A stretch of DNA of 28,351 nt. It comes from an uncultured Bacillus sp. (lineage in GTDB: Bacteria; Bacillota; Bacilli; Bacillales_B; DSM-18226). The position numbers were made by a program, and so were the translations under genes. Location: assembly GCF_946478885.1 (NCBI RefSeq), contig NZ_CAMLDX010000043.1, positions 1-28,351 on the forward strand. The letters are read 5' to 3'. The number at the start of each line of letters is the position of its first letter. Position 1 is the stretch's first letter. Shown here piece by piece: positions 7,705 through 15,891 of the stretch. The notes beneath the pieces were generated by a model. That model was not told the origin of the DNA. It made no database searches and worked only from the letters and a program-made list of their open reading frames with translations.

Positions 7705-8607
7705 CTAAGTTGTAAGTAAATCTTCTAAGGCAGAGTGGAGTGATGGGAACAAGAATTTAAACCCATTTTCACTTAACACTTTAGGTACAACATGTTGTCC
7801 TTCAAGAACAAGTCTACTTTTTTGCCCGAGCATTAATTTCATAACAAATGAAGGTACAGGTAACCAATGTGGACGATGTAAAACAGAACTAATTGTTTTA
7901 CCAAAATACTGCATCTGTACTGGAGTGGGAGCTGTGACATTTACGGGCCCGCGAAATTCAGCATTATTAATGACAAATTCTATCGCTCTTACAACATCTA
8001 TCACATGAACCCAAGACACCCATTGTTTACCTGAACCAACGGTCCCACCGACAAACAATCGATACGGCAACACCATGAGAGGAAGTGCCCCATCTTCCTT
8101 ACCTAGCACAACATCCAATCTCATAAGTACTGTACGAGTGCCATACGCCTCTACTTGTTTGGCTTTATTTTCCCAATCATAGACAGTCTTGCCTAGAAAA
8201 TCATTTGATATTTCTAATGAAGCTTCCGTATATACAGTATTTATTGATGTTGGATAAATGCCGATTGCACTAGCATTGATCAATACGGCTGGTTTTTTAG
8301 GCAATAGTGAGATGATCCGTACTAATTCATCTGATGCTACCATCCGACTGTTATAAATTTGTTTCTTATGATTCGTACTCCATCTTCCATCGTTGATTGA
8401 AACCCCTGCTAAATTAATAAAAACATCGACATCTCTTATTTCATTTTCAGGAGAAGTTCCTTCTTCAAGCCATTGTATATAATGTACATTTTCTGAAGCC
8501 TTTTTTGCCTTCCTTGTTAAGATAATCATTTTATGCCCTTCACTAAGAAGAAGATCAGTTAATTTCTGCCCGATAAATCCTGAACCACCAGCAATAACGA
8601 TCTTCAT
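7705..8607 (-). CDS. TIGR01777-type NAD(P)-dependent epimerase-like protein (YfhF type)
   Basis: A 300-residue extended short-chain dehydrogenase-like protein. It has an N-terminal Rossmann motif GGSGFIGQKL (residues 7-16), the family segments around LAGVSINDGRW and YNSRM, and a C-terminal DUF1731-like tail ending near the stop. Family members include B. subtilis YfhF and the SulA-like proteins once linked to cell division; the substrate is not known. The ATG has GGAGG 7 bases upstream. The gene stands alone: it converges on the small membrane protein and is followed by the shared terminator at 7538. Nothing nearby suggests a pathway. Confidence 0.88.
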   Translation of the reverse strand: MKIVIAGGSGFIGQKLTDLLLSEGHKMIILTRKAKKASENVHYIQWLEEGTSPENEIRDVDVFINLAGVSINDGRWSTNHKKQIYNSRMVASDELVRIISLLPKKPAVLINASAIGIYPTSINTVYTEASLEISNDFLGKTVYDWENKAKQVEAYGTRTVLMRLDVVLGKEDGALPLMVLPYRLFVGGTVGSGKQWVSWVHVIDVVRAIEFVINNAEFRGPVNVTAPTPVQMQYFGKTISSVLHRPHWLPVPSFVMKLMLGQKSRLVLEGQHVVPKVLSENGFKFLFPSLHSALEDLLTT

Positions 8608-8950
8608 TTTATTCCTCCATTTCTGTCACTTCAATGTTTTATACGCATCTCCATATTCGCCTTATACTTCGTAATATCGAACATTAGAGATTTTTTGATG
8701 ACTTATTTTCCTACAAGGAGAACAAAATATGTTATCGAATAGATAGGTATTACAGGCGAAGTCATTACATATATTTACATTTCAAATTTAGATAGTTTTC
8801 TTTTTGGTTTATTTAGTCTAAGATGCCTACAATTAAAAATACTAGAAATAAATATGAACAAAAAAGCTAATGCTTGCACATTTGCTAAAAAGGTAACCAA
8901 GCAATCACTCTTATAACTTTGGTTAGTTAAGTATATTCAGTATATCAAAT

Positions 8951-9001
8951 AAATAAAAAGAATCTCATCCATATAAAGTAAAAAAGAGATTCTTTTTATT
9001 T
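8951..9001. terminator. Perfect 16-bp inverted repeat, bidirectional terminator
   Basis: AAATAAAAAGAATCTC (8951-8966) and its exact complement (8986-9001) are separated by 19 bases, giving an A/T-flanked stem that ends in a T run on both strands. It lies 38 bases after the 50-residue gene on the minus strand. The rest of the 8608-8950 gap shows no convincing ORF, hairpin or promoter. Confidence 0.8.
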
Positions 9002-9039
9002 CACATATATTAACTTACAAAACTTGAACCACAAGTGAA

Positions 9040-9192
9040 TTAATAATGTTTACATTCATGCAATAACGATTCTGCAAGCCTTTGATTATCGGTATATCCG
9101 TATAGCTTCCAGCCTGATAGAATTCTCTCGATGACCAGGTCGAAATCCTCACAAATCATTTCTTCTTCCTGTCCATATACAATATAGAACAC
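9040..9192 (-). CDS. Small 50-residue protein, function unknown
   Basis: A GTG-started ORF with AGAGGGGG 8 bases upstream, an ideal distance. The peptide begins MFYIVYGQEEE, is acidic and aromatic (FDLVIERILSGWKLYGYTD in the middle) and ends with HECKHY. It has no membrane segment and two cysteines. I do not recognise it. The reading frame, ribosome binding site and the strong terminator 38 bases after the stop together make a complete small transcription unit. It sits between the epimerase-like gene and the citrate synthase. The 173 bases between it and the citrate synthase stop show no clear terminator, so read-through from citrate synthase is possible. Confidence 0.6.
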   Translation of the reverse strand: MFYIVYGQEEEMICEDFDLVIERILSGWKLYGYTDNQRLAESLLHECKHY

Positions 9193-9365
9193 ATCAAATT
9201 CCCCCTCTTACATTCACACTTAAGATCGGATTGCCTGTTCAAATATGAAGCGGAGTTTTTCATTGTACCTGACCAGACTGGTCTTTCGAAAATCGTGTAC
9301 ACCTAATTTCGACGGCAGAATCTTGACGAAGTAAACCGGCAGCTAATTCCTATTGATTATTCGAG

Positions 9366-10502
9366 TCAGGCAGTTATAATGGTCGAATTCTCCCTTTCAT
9401 GAAGAGGAGTGTAGATTTGAGATTTTAGTCCGACATATTCTGCACGAGGTCGAATTAAACGATTATTTTCATACTGTTCAAGAATGTGTGCTACCCAGCC
9501 TGATACACGGCTTATAGCGAAAATGGGCGTAAAGAGGTCGTGCTGAATTCCTAGACAGTGATAAACCGAAGCGGAATAAAAATCAACATTCGGAAGCAGT
9601 CCTTTTTCTTTCGTAACGATGTTTTCTACCGCAAGTGACAGATTATACCACTTATCCTCTCCGGTTACTGATGCCAATTGTCTCGACATTTCTCGCAGAT
9701 GCTTTGCACGCGGGTCGCCATTTTTATAAACTCGGTGACCAAATCCCATGATTTTCACTTTGTTTTCAAATGCATGTTTCAAATACGATTCAACCTGGCC
9801 GGGTTCCCTGATTTCTTTCAGCATTTTCATTACAGCCTCATTAGCTCCTCCATGCAACGGTCCCTTCAATGCTCCTATCGCAGCTGCAACACCGCAATAC
9901 ATATCCGATAACGTTGCGACACAAACGCGTGCCGTAAAGGTTGAGGCATTTAATTCATGATCAGCATGGAGGACTAGAGCTTTATTTAAGGCTCTTTCTG
10001 CAACTGCTTCCGGAATTTCTCCATTTACCATATACAAGAAATTAGCGGCAAAACTTATGTTTTGTTTCGGGCTCAACGGTGCTCTCCCTTGTCGAATCCG
10101 TGAGTAAGCGGCTGTTACCGACGCTAATCTTGCCTGAAGCCGGACTGCTTTGCGGTAATTTGGCTCTTCATCAATAATATCCGTCTCCTTGTCATACATC
10201 GATAACGCTGCAACACTTGTCATTAAAACACTCATAGGATGGATTTTTTCTTTAGGAATTTTTTCTAGCATGCTAATGATCTCACCAGGAAGGAAAGCGT
10301 TTTCATACAATTCATTTCTGAGTTGAACCAACTCTTTGGGAGAAGGAAGTTTTTTATGCCAAAGCAAATAAATGACTTCTTCAAAATCACAGAAATCAGC
10401 TAAATCATCAATATGATAGCCTCTATACGTCAACACATCATTTACAATAGAACTAATAGAGGTTTGTGCAGCTACTACCCCCTCTAAGCCTTTTGTTTTC
10501 AT
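9366..10502 (-). CDS. Citrate synthase (CitZ-like; methylcitrate synthase possible)
   Basis: Condenses oxaloacetate with acetyl-CoA (or propionyl-CoA). The 378-residue protein follows B. subtilis CitZ closely by eye. It keeps the catalytic residues H217 (GPLHGGANE), H256 (GFGHRVYK) and D307 (PNVDFYSA), and the CoA/citrate-binding ENNRLIRPRAEY (345-356). CitZ normally heads a citZ-icd-mdh operon. Here the gene is alone, so it is probably a paralogue or an MmgD-like enzyme; the mmg-like genes at 22971-28096 make the second idea reasonable. The ATG has AGAGGG 9 bases upstream. A TATAAT on the minus strand at 10594-10599 could be its -10, with a poor -35. A divergent LytTR regulator starts 215 bases away. 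Confidence 0.9.
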   Translation of the reverse strand: MKTKGLEGVVAAQTSISSIVNDVLTYRGYHIDDLADFCDFEEVIYLLWHKKLPSPKELVQLRNELYENAFLPGEIISMLEKIPKEKIHPMSVLMTSVAALSMYDKETDIIDEEPNYRKAVRLQARLASVTAAYSRIRQGRAPLSPKQNISFAANFLYMVNGEIPEAVAERALNKALVLHADHELNASTFTARVCVATLSDMYCGVAAAIGALKGPLHGGANEAVMKMLKEIREPGQVESYLKHAFENKVKIMGFGHRVYKNGDPRAKHLREMSRQLASVTGEDKWYNLSLAVENIVTKEKGLLPNVDFYSASVYHCLGIQHDLFTPIFAISRVSGWVAHILEQYENNRLIRPRAEYVGLKSQIYTPLHERENSTIITA

Positions 10503-10717
10503 CTATATATCCCTCTTTTCTTCAATATTTTCTAAACAAGCATTATGGCTATGATTTATGCTAAAAGTGGTACAGAAAGCTCTGAGTGTATTAATTATAC
10601 AACATTCTGAATTTTCCGTAATATATTTTGGACAGAACGGGATATTTCTGGATGAAAGAGTTTTTATAGATATAAAACAAGATTTTAGTTATAATATTAA
10701 TAAATATTCTGAAAGGT

Positions 10718-11377
10718 GTGAATTTTATAAACGCTATTGATATAAGCAAATTTATTCAAGATTGGATCGCTCCAGAAGCCTCAATAGCCATTGCTGATCA
10801 ACACTACTATGTGGATTATATTTCCGGTATTCATGATATTCAAATTCACCCCGGACAGTCTATTCCTTCTGGCAGTATTTCAGCACGTGTCTTACTGCAT
10901 AAAGAAAGAGTAGAATCGATGGTCAATGAATCAGTATTTGGCATCTCTTACTACGGAGTAGGCTTTCCGATTGACAATCAACTTGGATTTCGAGGGGCAT
11001 TGACAGTGATTCTTCCGCCTTCATATTTGATTGAGAAACAGCCTCCTCTTTCATATATAACAGGTAAAAAAGGGGAAATTTGGTGTCCAATTCCTGTAGA
11101 AGAGATCGCCTATATTGAAAGCCATCAAAAGAAAACATGGTTTTATACCCTTCAAGACAAGTACAGTACAGTTCAATCCTTGAGAATACTAGAGAAACGA
11201 CTGCCTGATTCATTTCTGCGTATTCATCGTTCATTCATTGTTAACATCGCATTTATCCAGCATTTGTACCGTGATCTATCTTCTAATTTACTCATTAGAC
11301 TGAAAATTCCCGGTTCTCCAGAGCTGACAGTCAGTCAGACTTATGTCCCAACCGTGAGAGGGACACTAGGCTTTTAA
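10718..11377 (+). CDS. LytTR-type transcription regulator with N-terminal sensor-like domain
   Basis: A 219-residue protein. Residues 115-219 form a LytTR DNA-binding domain, with the hallmark RIHRSFIVN (168-176) preceded by the EEIAYIESHQKK strand. The first 105 residues (IADQHYYVDYISG, PSGSISARVL, VFGISYYGVGFPI) look like a small PAS/GAF-like sensing domain rather than a phospho-receiver, so it may bind a metabolite. That assignment is pattern-based. The only available start, GTG at 10718, has AAAGG just one base away, an unusual spacing, so the start is less certain. It is divergent from the citrate synthase gene and is the obvious candidate to control it. It converges on the TetR gene, and the 11496-11523 hairpin lies between them. 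Confidence 0.85.
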   Translation: MNFINAIDISKFIQDWIAPEASIAIADQHYYVDYISGIHDIQIHPGQSIPSGSISARVLLHKERVESMVNESVFGISYYGVGFPIDNQLGFRGALTVILPPSYLIEKQPPLSYITGKKGEIWCPIPVEEIAYIESHQKKTWFYTLQDKYSTVQSLRILEKRLPDSFLRIHRSFIVNIAFIQHLYRDLSSNLLIRLKIPGSPELTVSQTYVPTVRGTLGF

Positions 11378-11485
11378 TAGATTTATATCTACATGATGAA
11401 AAGAGAGCGAACATTTATAGCAAGTTTAGGAATGGAGCATTCTTGCCCTACATTATGAGCAGTTGCTCAGCATAGGTAATCAAGC

Positions 11486-11523
11486 AAAAAAGTGACCGCA
11501 CAAGTGAGATTCTCACCGTGCGG
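11486..11523 (-). terminator. Rho-independent terminator after the TetR gene
   Basis: CCGCAC/GTGCGG (11496-11501 with 11518-11523) encloses a GTGAG/CTCAC inner stem. On the minus strand the hairpin is followed after four bases by six T (11491-11486). It lies 24 bases after the TetR stop. The rest of the 11378-11547 gap shows nothing else clear. Confidence 0.85.
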
Positions 11524-11547
11524 CAAGTGATCTTCCTGCGGAAAGGA

Positions 11548-12423
11548 TTAAATATGCTCCAAATAATACCAGATCATATTCGTAAAAGTATGAATCTGCG
11601 ATTCAATTACCGTTTCGGTAAATAGTTGCTGAAACGGTTTTAACAGATGCTGAAGGACGATTTTACGGATGCGTTCCCGTTTTACTTCGTTCATGATGGC
11701 ATCGAATAAATCCTGCTGCTCCTCATTAAAACTATGCTGCTGCTTGAGCCGCTCTGCGAATTCTTTAATATCAGTTAATGTTACTTCTTGACTACTGATA
11801 AGACTTGAACGGAGCAGGTCCACTGCAGAATAATTTAACAGTGAAATATCTCGATCGATCATAGCGAGGAAAATCAATTCAGTATACGATAAAATAACAT
11901 CCACCAATCGATGTAGCGAATAACTGCTGTTCGTCACACGCATCATAAACAGCATATAATGCAGCATACCGAAGAACATGACCGTTCCTTCAAATGCAAA
12001 ATTTCGAATATCCTCCCCTATAACCTCGATCATCCGATTAGACAGCCATTCCATTTCAAAGAATCGGTGCTGCATAACGAGTTTTTTCAGTTCTTTTTCA
12101 TTCGATGATAGGATCGCCTCAAATAAAGCGCTTAAATTCCGCTCTTCATTTAATTTGATTAAAATACTGATTTGCTCAATAAACACTTCACGATCCTTCT
12201 TATCCTTTCCAATTTGAACCGCTATCCGCTGTTGGCTTGCGTCATATCGGAGCAATTCCAATATTTCGGCAATACAATCATTTTTTGAAGAAAAATAATT
12301 GTAAAATGTTCCTTTAGATATGTTAGCTTTTTCAATAATTTCTTGAATAGAAGTTTGCTGAATTCCCTTTTCCACAAACAACTTTAAGGCAATATTAGCT
12401 ACATTCCTTTTTCGATTATTCAT
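11548..12423 (-). CDS. TetR-family regulator of the adjacent drug exporter
   Basis: A 291-residue regulator with an N-terminal TetR helix-turn-helix (about 10-48: ALKLFVEKGIQQTS, then ISKGTFYNYFSSK) and an all-helical, unusually long ligand and dimer part. The usual TetR length is near 200; long forms such as B. subtilis YcnC occur beside MFS exporters. An ORF start exists at 12453, but AAGGGGG is 6 bases from the ATG at 12423, so the shorter form is chosen. It is divergent from the 14-helix exporter and the promoters face each other in a 164-base gap with palindromes. It is therefore likely the exporter's repressor, released by a substrate drug (inference from arrangement). Confidence 0.92.
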   Translation of the reverse strand: MNNRKRNVANIALKLFVEKGIQQTSIQEIIEKANISKGTFYNYFSSKNDCIAEILELLRYDASQQRIAVQIGKDKKDREVFIEQISILIKLNEERNLSALFEAILSSNEKELKKLVMQHRFFEMEWLSNRMIEVIGEDIRNFAFEGTVMFFGMLHYMLFMMRVTNSSYSLHRLVDVILSYTELIFLAMIDRDISLLNYSAVDLLRSSLISSQEVTLTDIKEFAERLKQQHSFNEEQQDLFDAIMNEVKRERIRKIVLQHLLKPFQQLFTETVIESQIHTFTNMIWYYLEHI

Positions 12424-12454
12424 GAACATCCCCCTTATACTTCCATATAACATA

Positions 12455-12478
12455 TTATCATTTTTTTATCCATGATAA
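12455..12478. repeat. Inverted repeat TTATCAT-N10-ATGATAA
   Basis: Perfect 7-bp arms at 12455-12461 and 12472-12478, between the predicted TetR-gene promoter and its ribosome binding site. The same half-sites recur with 8-base spacing at 14175-14196, after the exporter gene. It may be a TetR operator acting on its own gene, or a stem-loop in the message. Confidence 0.45.
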
Positions 12479-12486
12479 ACCACAAA

Positions 12487-12515
12487 ATTATACCATCAGT
12501 ATATAATACTTGCAC
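12487..12515 (-). promoter_or_regulatory. Promoter of the TetR gene (extended -10)
   Basis: On the minus strand TGGTATAAT (hexamer 12487-12492) is a full extended -10. The position 17 bases upstream is GTGCAA, a poor -35. That stretch (12510-12515) is exactly the TTGCAC -35 of the divergent exporter promoter, so the two promoters probably compete and can be blocked together. Confidence 0.55.
12498..12510. promoter_or_regulatory. Palindrome AGTAT-ATA-ATACT, candidate TetR operator
   Basis: Perfect 5-bp arms with a 3-base centre, between the -10 of the TetR gene and the -35 of the exporter. A repressor bound here would cover both divergent promoters. It is short for a TetR operator, so more bases around it would be expected to contribute. 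Confidence 0.4.
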
Positions 12516-12538
12516 ATATTGAACTATAGGTATAAAAT
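12510..12538 (+). promoter_or_regulatory. Sigma-A promoter of the drug exporter
   Basis: TTGCAC (12510-12515), exactly 17 bases, then TAAAAT (12533-12538). This is a good housekeeping promoter about 50 bases before the exporter ATG at 12588. Confidence 0.65.
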
Positions 12539-12587
12539 GAATCAAGTAAAAATGAAATGAAGAAAAAAACAAGAGGGATGAAGTACT

Positions 12588-14102
12588 ATGGATTTAGCAT
12601 TAAAACATAATAAACCGCCATATGCCATGATCACCATCTTATTCATTGGCGCGTTTGTCTCATTTTTAAATAACTCATTATTGAATGTTGCACTGCCAAC
12701 CATTATGACTGATCTAAAAATCACCGAATATTCCACAGTCCAATGGCTGTCTACTGGCTACATGTTAGTCAGCGGTGTATTAATTCCTGCATCAGCTTTT
12801 TTATTAATGCGTTTTTCCAACCGTAGTTTATTTATAACTTCCATGGCAATTTTTATAGCAGGTACAGCTTTAGCCGCGTTTGCGCCAAATTTTGCTATCT
12901 TGTTGACAGGAAGAATGATTCAAGCAGCTGGTTCAGCGGCCATGGGACCACTGCTTATGAACATTATGTTGATCAGTTTCCCGCGTGAAAAACGTGGAAC
13001 CGCCATGGGTGTCTTTGGTTTAGTTATGATTATGGCGCCAGCAATTGGGCCAACTTTATCCGGTTTCATTGTAGAATATTACGACTGGCGATTTCTTTTT
13101 GAAATGATCCTGCCTTTAGCAGTTATCAGCTTTGTCCTAGGTATTTGGAAATCTGAGAATGTCATGGAGCAGAATAAGAAGGCTTCACTTGATTATCTTT
13201 CGGTTGTTTTATCCTGTATCGGATTTGGTGGCATCCTATATGGATGCAGTACTGCAAGTTCAGACGGATGGAGCGATAAATTCGTTTTAACCACATTAAT
13301 AGTCGGAGGAATCGCTTTAATTGCATTTATCATCCGCCAATTAAAAATAGAAAAACCATTATTAGATTTACGAGTTTACAAGTATCCGATGTTTGCTTTA
13401 AGCTCCATTATCGCAATAGTCAATTCTGTTGCCATGTTTTCCGGCATGATTTTAACACCGGCTTATGTACAAAATGTACGCGAAATCTCACCGCTGCATT
13501 CAGGACTGATGATGCTTCCTGGAGCACTCATGATGGGTCTTATGTCGCCAATTACCGGTCGCTTATTTGATAAATTCGGCCCCCGTATTTTAGGAGTTTT
13601 AGGCCTTTCTATTACCGGATTGGCCACTTACATGCTGGCACATCTGCAAATTGATTCCAGCCAAGCACATATCATCTTTATTTACACGCTACGGATGTTC
13701 GGGATGGCTATGGTCATGATGCCAATTATGACCAATGGTTTAAACCAATTACCAACATTTTTAAATCCGCATGGAACGGCCATTAACAATACTACCCAAC
13801 AGGTAGCAGGTTCCATCGGTACAGCTGTTCTTGTTACCATCATGAATTCGGTGACCAAAACAGAAGGAGAAAGCTTAATGGCTGGCATCGATCCGGCTAC
13901 ATTAAATGAATCTTCCATTGCTCTATTGTCACGTGAAGCGTTATTGTCAGGCATTCAATATTCCTTCTATGTAGCTTTTGCCATCAATATTGTTGCTTTA
14001 ATCTTAGCTTTATTTGTCAAACGAGTCGATACAAGTGCAGATGCAGTCAGAAAATTAGAAAACGAAGGCAATTCATCATCCAAGCCTGCGACCATTTCCT
14101 GA
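12588..14102 (+). CDS. MFS drug exporter, DHA2 family (EmrB/QacA type, 14 helices)
   Basis: A 504-residue proton-driven exporter of the 14-helix DHA2 family. It shows the antiporter motif in helix 5 (APAIGPTLSGFIVEYYDWRF, about 147-166) and the LPTIMTDL segment after helix 1. A second loop motif, GRLFDKFGPR, lies in the second half, and the C-terminal tail is polar. The ATG has AGAGGG about 10 bases upstream. It is divergent from a long TetR regulator, the usual layout of substrate-induced drug pumps such as YcnB/YcnC or LmrB/LmrA. The substrate cannot be told. No clear plus-strand terminator follows; the region to 14196 holds an inverted repeat. Confidence 0.93.
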   Translation: MDLALKHNKPPYAMITILFIGAFVSFLNNSLLNVALPTIMTDLKITEYSTVQWLSTGYMLVSGVLIPASAFLLMRFSNRSLFITSMAIFIAGTALAAFAPNFAILLTGRMIQAAGSAAMGPLLMNIMLISFPREKRGTAMGVFGLVMIMAPAIGPTLSGFIVEYYDWRFLFEMILPLAVISFVLGIWKSENVMEQNKKASLDYLSVVLSCIGFGGILYGCSTASSDGWSDKFVLTTLIVGGIALIAFIIRQLKIEKPLLDLRVYKYPMFALSSIIAIVNSVAMFSGMILTPAYVQNVREISPLHSGLMMLPGALMMGLMSPITGRLFDKFGPRILGVLGLSITGLATYMLAHLQIDSSQAHIIFIYTLRMFGMAMVMMPIMTNGLNQLPTFLNPHGTAINNTTQQVAGSIGTAVLVTIMNSVTKTEGESLMAGIDPATLNESSIALLSREALLSGIQYSFYVAFAINIVALILALFVKRVDTSADAVRKLENEGNSSSKPATIS

Positions 14103-14174
14103 CAACATATCAAAGATTCTATCCAAAAAAGTGAATGATCGGCCAAAACCTTGGTTTCACAGCGCTCTTGGATT

Positions 14175-14196
14175 TTATCATTGACTTAAATGATAA
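14175..14196. repeat. Inverted repeat TTATCATT-N6-AATGATAA
   Basis: Perfect 8-bp arms at 14175-14182 and 14189-14196, 72 bases after the exporter stop. There is no T run, so it is a poor terminator. It shares TTATCAT/ATGATAA arms with the repeat in front of the TetR gene. Confidence 0.4.
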
Positions 14197-14244
14197 GCTA
14201 AAGTTGTCTGACACTCTATGATAACTGAGGGCATTTGCAAAGTC

Positions 14245-14295
14245 CCTAAAATAAAGCAAGCGAAGAAAAACAAATCATGTTTCTCCGCTTGCTTT
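14245..14295 (-). terminator. Rho-independent terminator of the Eis-type gene
   Basis: AAAGCAAGCG (14253-14262) pairs with CGCTTGCTTT (14286-14295), extended by an AGAAA/TTTCT inner stem. On the minus strand it is followed by a T-rich run towards 14245. It ends transcription from the acetyltransferase gene, about 118 bases after its stop. Confidence 0.85.
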
Positions 14296-14413
14296 CCTTC
14301 TTTCAGTATGTTGTAGACCAATACCACGATTTCAATCTCGTATTGTCGATCCTTCACAAGCAAGGAAAACCCGCGGAAAACATCATAGTTGGCGCCGGTC
14401 AATCAAAATCCTC

Positions 14414-15625
14414 TTAAAAATAATCCGAAAAATAAGGTGTTTCCCGCTCGATAATGTTTTCTAATAATGGGACGACAAATTCCTTCCCTGGCAGACGGCC
14501 GATGTCAAATAAATAGGATGGCCTTTTATAACCTAGGAGCATCGTAGTCAACGTCTGGATATCCAGTGAAAAATCCGCCTCCTCGCCTCTCTTTTTCAGC
14601 TCACCTTTACCTGTTTCAGATATGCTTAAGGTAAATAACCCCCGATTCCACTCCAATATTGGATCCTCCAGCTGCAACTTCACCTTGACTTCTTTCCCTG
14701 AAGGTTTAAATGGATACTGGGCGACAAATTGCTGTACGTCCACGATACGAGCCATATAATATGGTGTGATCGTTTCTTTAATTTCACCATCCTCAATCCA
14801 AAAGGCCAACGGATCATTAGTGTAAGTATTGCCCTCCACCTTAGATACCATTGAAATGTGGGCGCTAATGAAATTCCAAAGTCCATTCCGAGCTTCTTGA
14901 TTAATATAAACCATTTCTTTCACATGTAATACATCTTGGGAAATCCAATACAGAAGATAGCCTAGCGGCTTATGGGAACTGTCATAATAAACAGCCGCTG
15001 TCAAATCATCTAAATCCCAACGCCAATACTCATCCCAGGCTAAATCATTACGAATCATTGCAGCGTGGCGCATATACGAAAATTGCCTGTATACCATCCG
15101 GATATCACGATGTTCTGTGTCAAGCCTTTCGACATATCCGGAAACCTTTTGTACCTTTGGAAATTGATAATCCTTAATTTCGAAGGTCATCTTGTCGGAA
15201 ATGATCTCCCACCCCTTTCTCCGGTAAAAAGGGAAGGAGTACGGATATAAGTAGGAAATAGACTGTTTCTTCTCTTTCATATCTGAAAGTGCTCGTCTTA
15301 GCAGCTTATTCATTAGTCCCATATTCGAATATTCAGGATAAGTTCCGACACCGGTCAGTCCCCCCATTTCAAAGGTTCGACCAAATATATTCACTTGAAA
15401 TGGATAAATAGCAAGCTGTGAAATTAATTTTTCATCATCAAACCAACCGAGTACGTCCGCTTTTTCTAATATCGGCAGCTTGGCCAAGGCAATCTCCCGC
15501 TCTTCCCAACCAACCTTCTGCAATTCTCTTTTCGTTACTTGAAAAGCGTAACGCAGCAGCTCATTAAATTGTTGAAAATGTTTCGTCTCCACTTTCCCCA
15601 TTCTAAGTCTGTCTAAACGGCTCAT
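14414..15625 (-). CDS. Eis-type GNAT acetyltransferase
   Basis: A 403-residue protein with the two-GNAT plus SCP2-like layout of the Eis (enhanced intracellular survival) family. The N-terminal GNAT part has the acetyl-CoA-loop region GGLTGVGTYPEYSNMGL followed by LYPYSFPFYRRKGWE. The last third is the SCP2-like fold. Mycobacterial Eis uses the carboxylate of its C-terminal Phe as catalytic base, and this protein also ends in Phe (FSDYF), so the catalytic design seems kept. Eis proteins acetylate amines, including aminoglycosides at several positions and lysines; the substrate here is unknown. The ATG has GGAGG at 7 bases. It is a single gene, ended by the strong terminator at 14253. Confidence 0.88.
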   Translation of the reverse strand: MSRLDRLRMGKVETKHFQQFNELLRYAFQVTKRELQKVGWEEREIALAKLPILEKADVLGWFDDEKLISQLAIYPFQVNIFGRTFEMGGLTGVGTYPEYSNMGLMNKLLRRALSDMKEKKQSISYLYPYSFPFYRRKGWEIISDKMTFEIKDYQFPKVQKVSGYVERLDTEHRDIRMVYRQFSYMRHAAMIRNDLAWDEYWRWDLDDLTAAVYYDSSHKPLGYLLYWISQDVLHVKEMVYINQEARNGLWNFISAHISMVSKVEGNTYTNDPLAFWIEDGEIKETITPYYMARIVDVQQFVAQYPFKPSGKEVKVKLQLEDPILEWNRGLFTLSISETGKGELKKRGEEADFSLDIQTLTTMLLGYKRPSYLFDIGRLPGKEFVVPLLENIIERETPYFSDYF

Positions 15626-15800
15626 GATAAATCCTCCATCGTTTCCATAATCCTTTCCCTAACTTTGTAAAAATTGTTTATCCTACCATTTCTCCATATT
15701 CGTTTGAAGAACTATACAATTTGTAAAAGAGCGAGAGATCATTTTTGGAAGACAAACGGTATGAAGCAAATTATAAAATTTTTTTAGTATCCGCCTTGCA

Positions 15801-15868
15801 ATGTGACCAGGAATAAGAAGCAGCACCCGCTATTGACTGCTGCGCTTCCACAGCAGGTGCTGTCACAT
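15801..15868. repeat. Nested inverted repeats after the oligoendopeptidase gene
   Basis: Three sets of arms nest: ATGTGAC (15801-15807) with GTCACAT, CAGCACC (15821-15827) with GGTGCTG (15856-15862), and TGCTG with CAGCA (15851-15855). On the right side the arms are contiguous, while on the left they are split by 13- and 10-base gaps. On the minus strand the inner hairpin is followed by a weak T-rich stretch, so it may act as the terminator of the peptidase gene. The rest of 15626-15891 shows nothing else convincing. Confidence 0.5.
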
Positions 15869-15891
15869 CATCAATAATAGGAGCGGCAGAA

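Noticed and set aside
10653..10666. A CcpA cre-like sequence TGAAAGAGTTTTTA upstream of citrate synthase.
   Set aside because: It misses the central CG of the cre consensus and one flanking C; such AT-rich matches occur by chance.
10558..10740. A 60-codon plus-strand ORF between citrate synthase and the LytTR gene.
   Set aside because: It has no ribosome binding site, overlaps the LytTR start and covers the divergent promoter region.
14178..14402. A 74-codon TTG ORF directly after the Eis-type gene with an AAGAGGA site.
   Set aside because: The strong terminator hairpin 14253-14295 lies inside it, so the message would end before the stop codon, and the peptide matches nothing.
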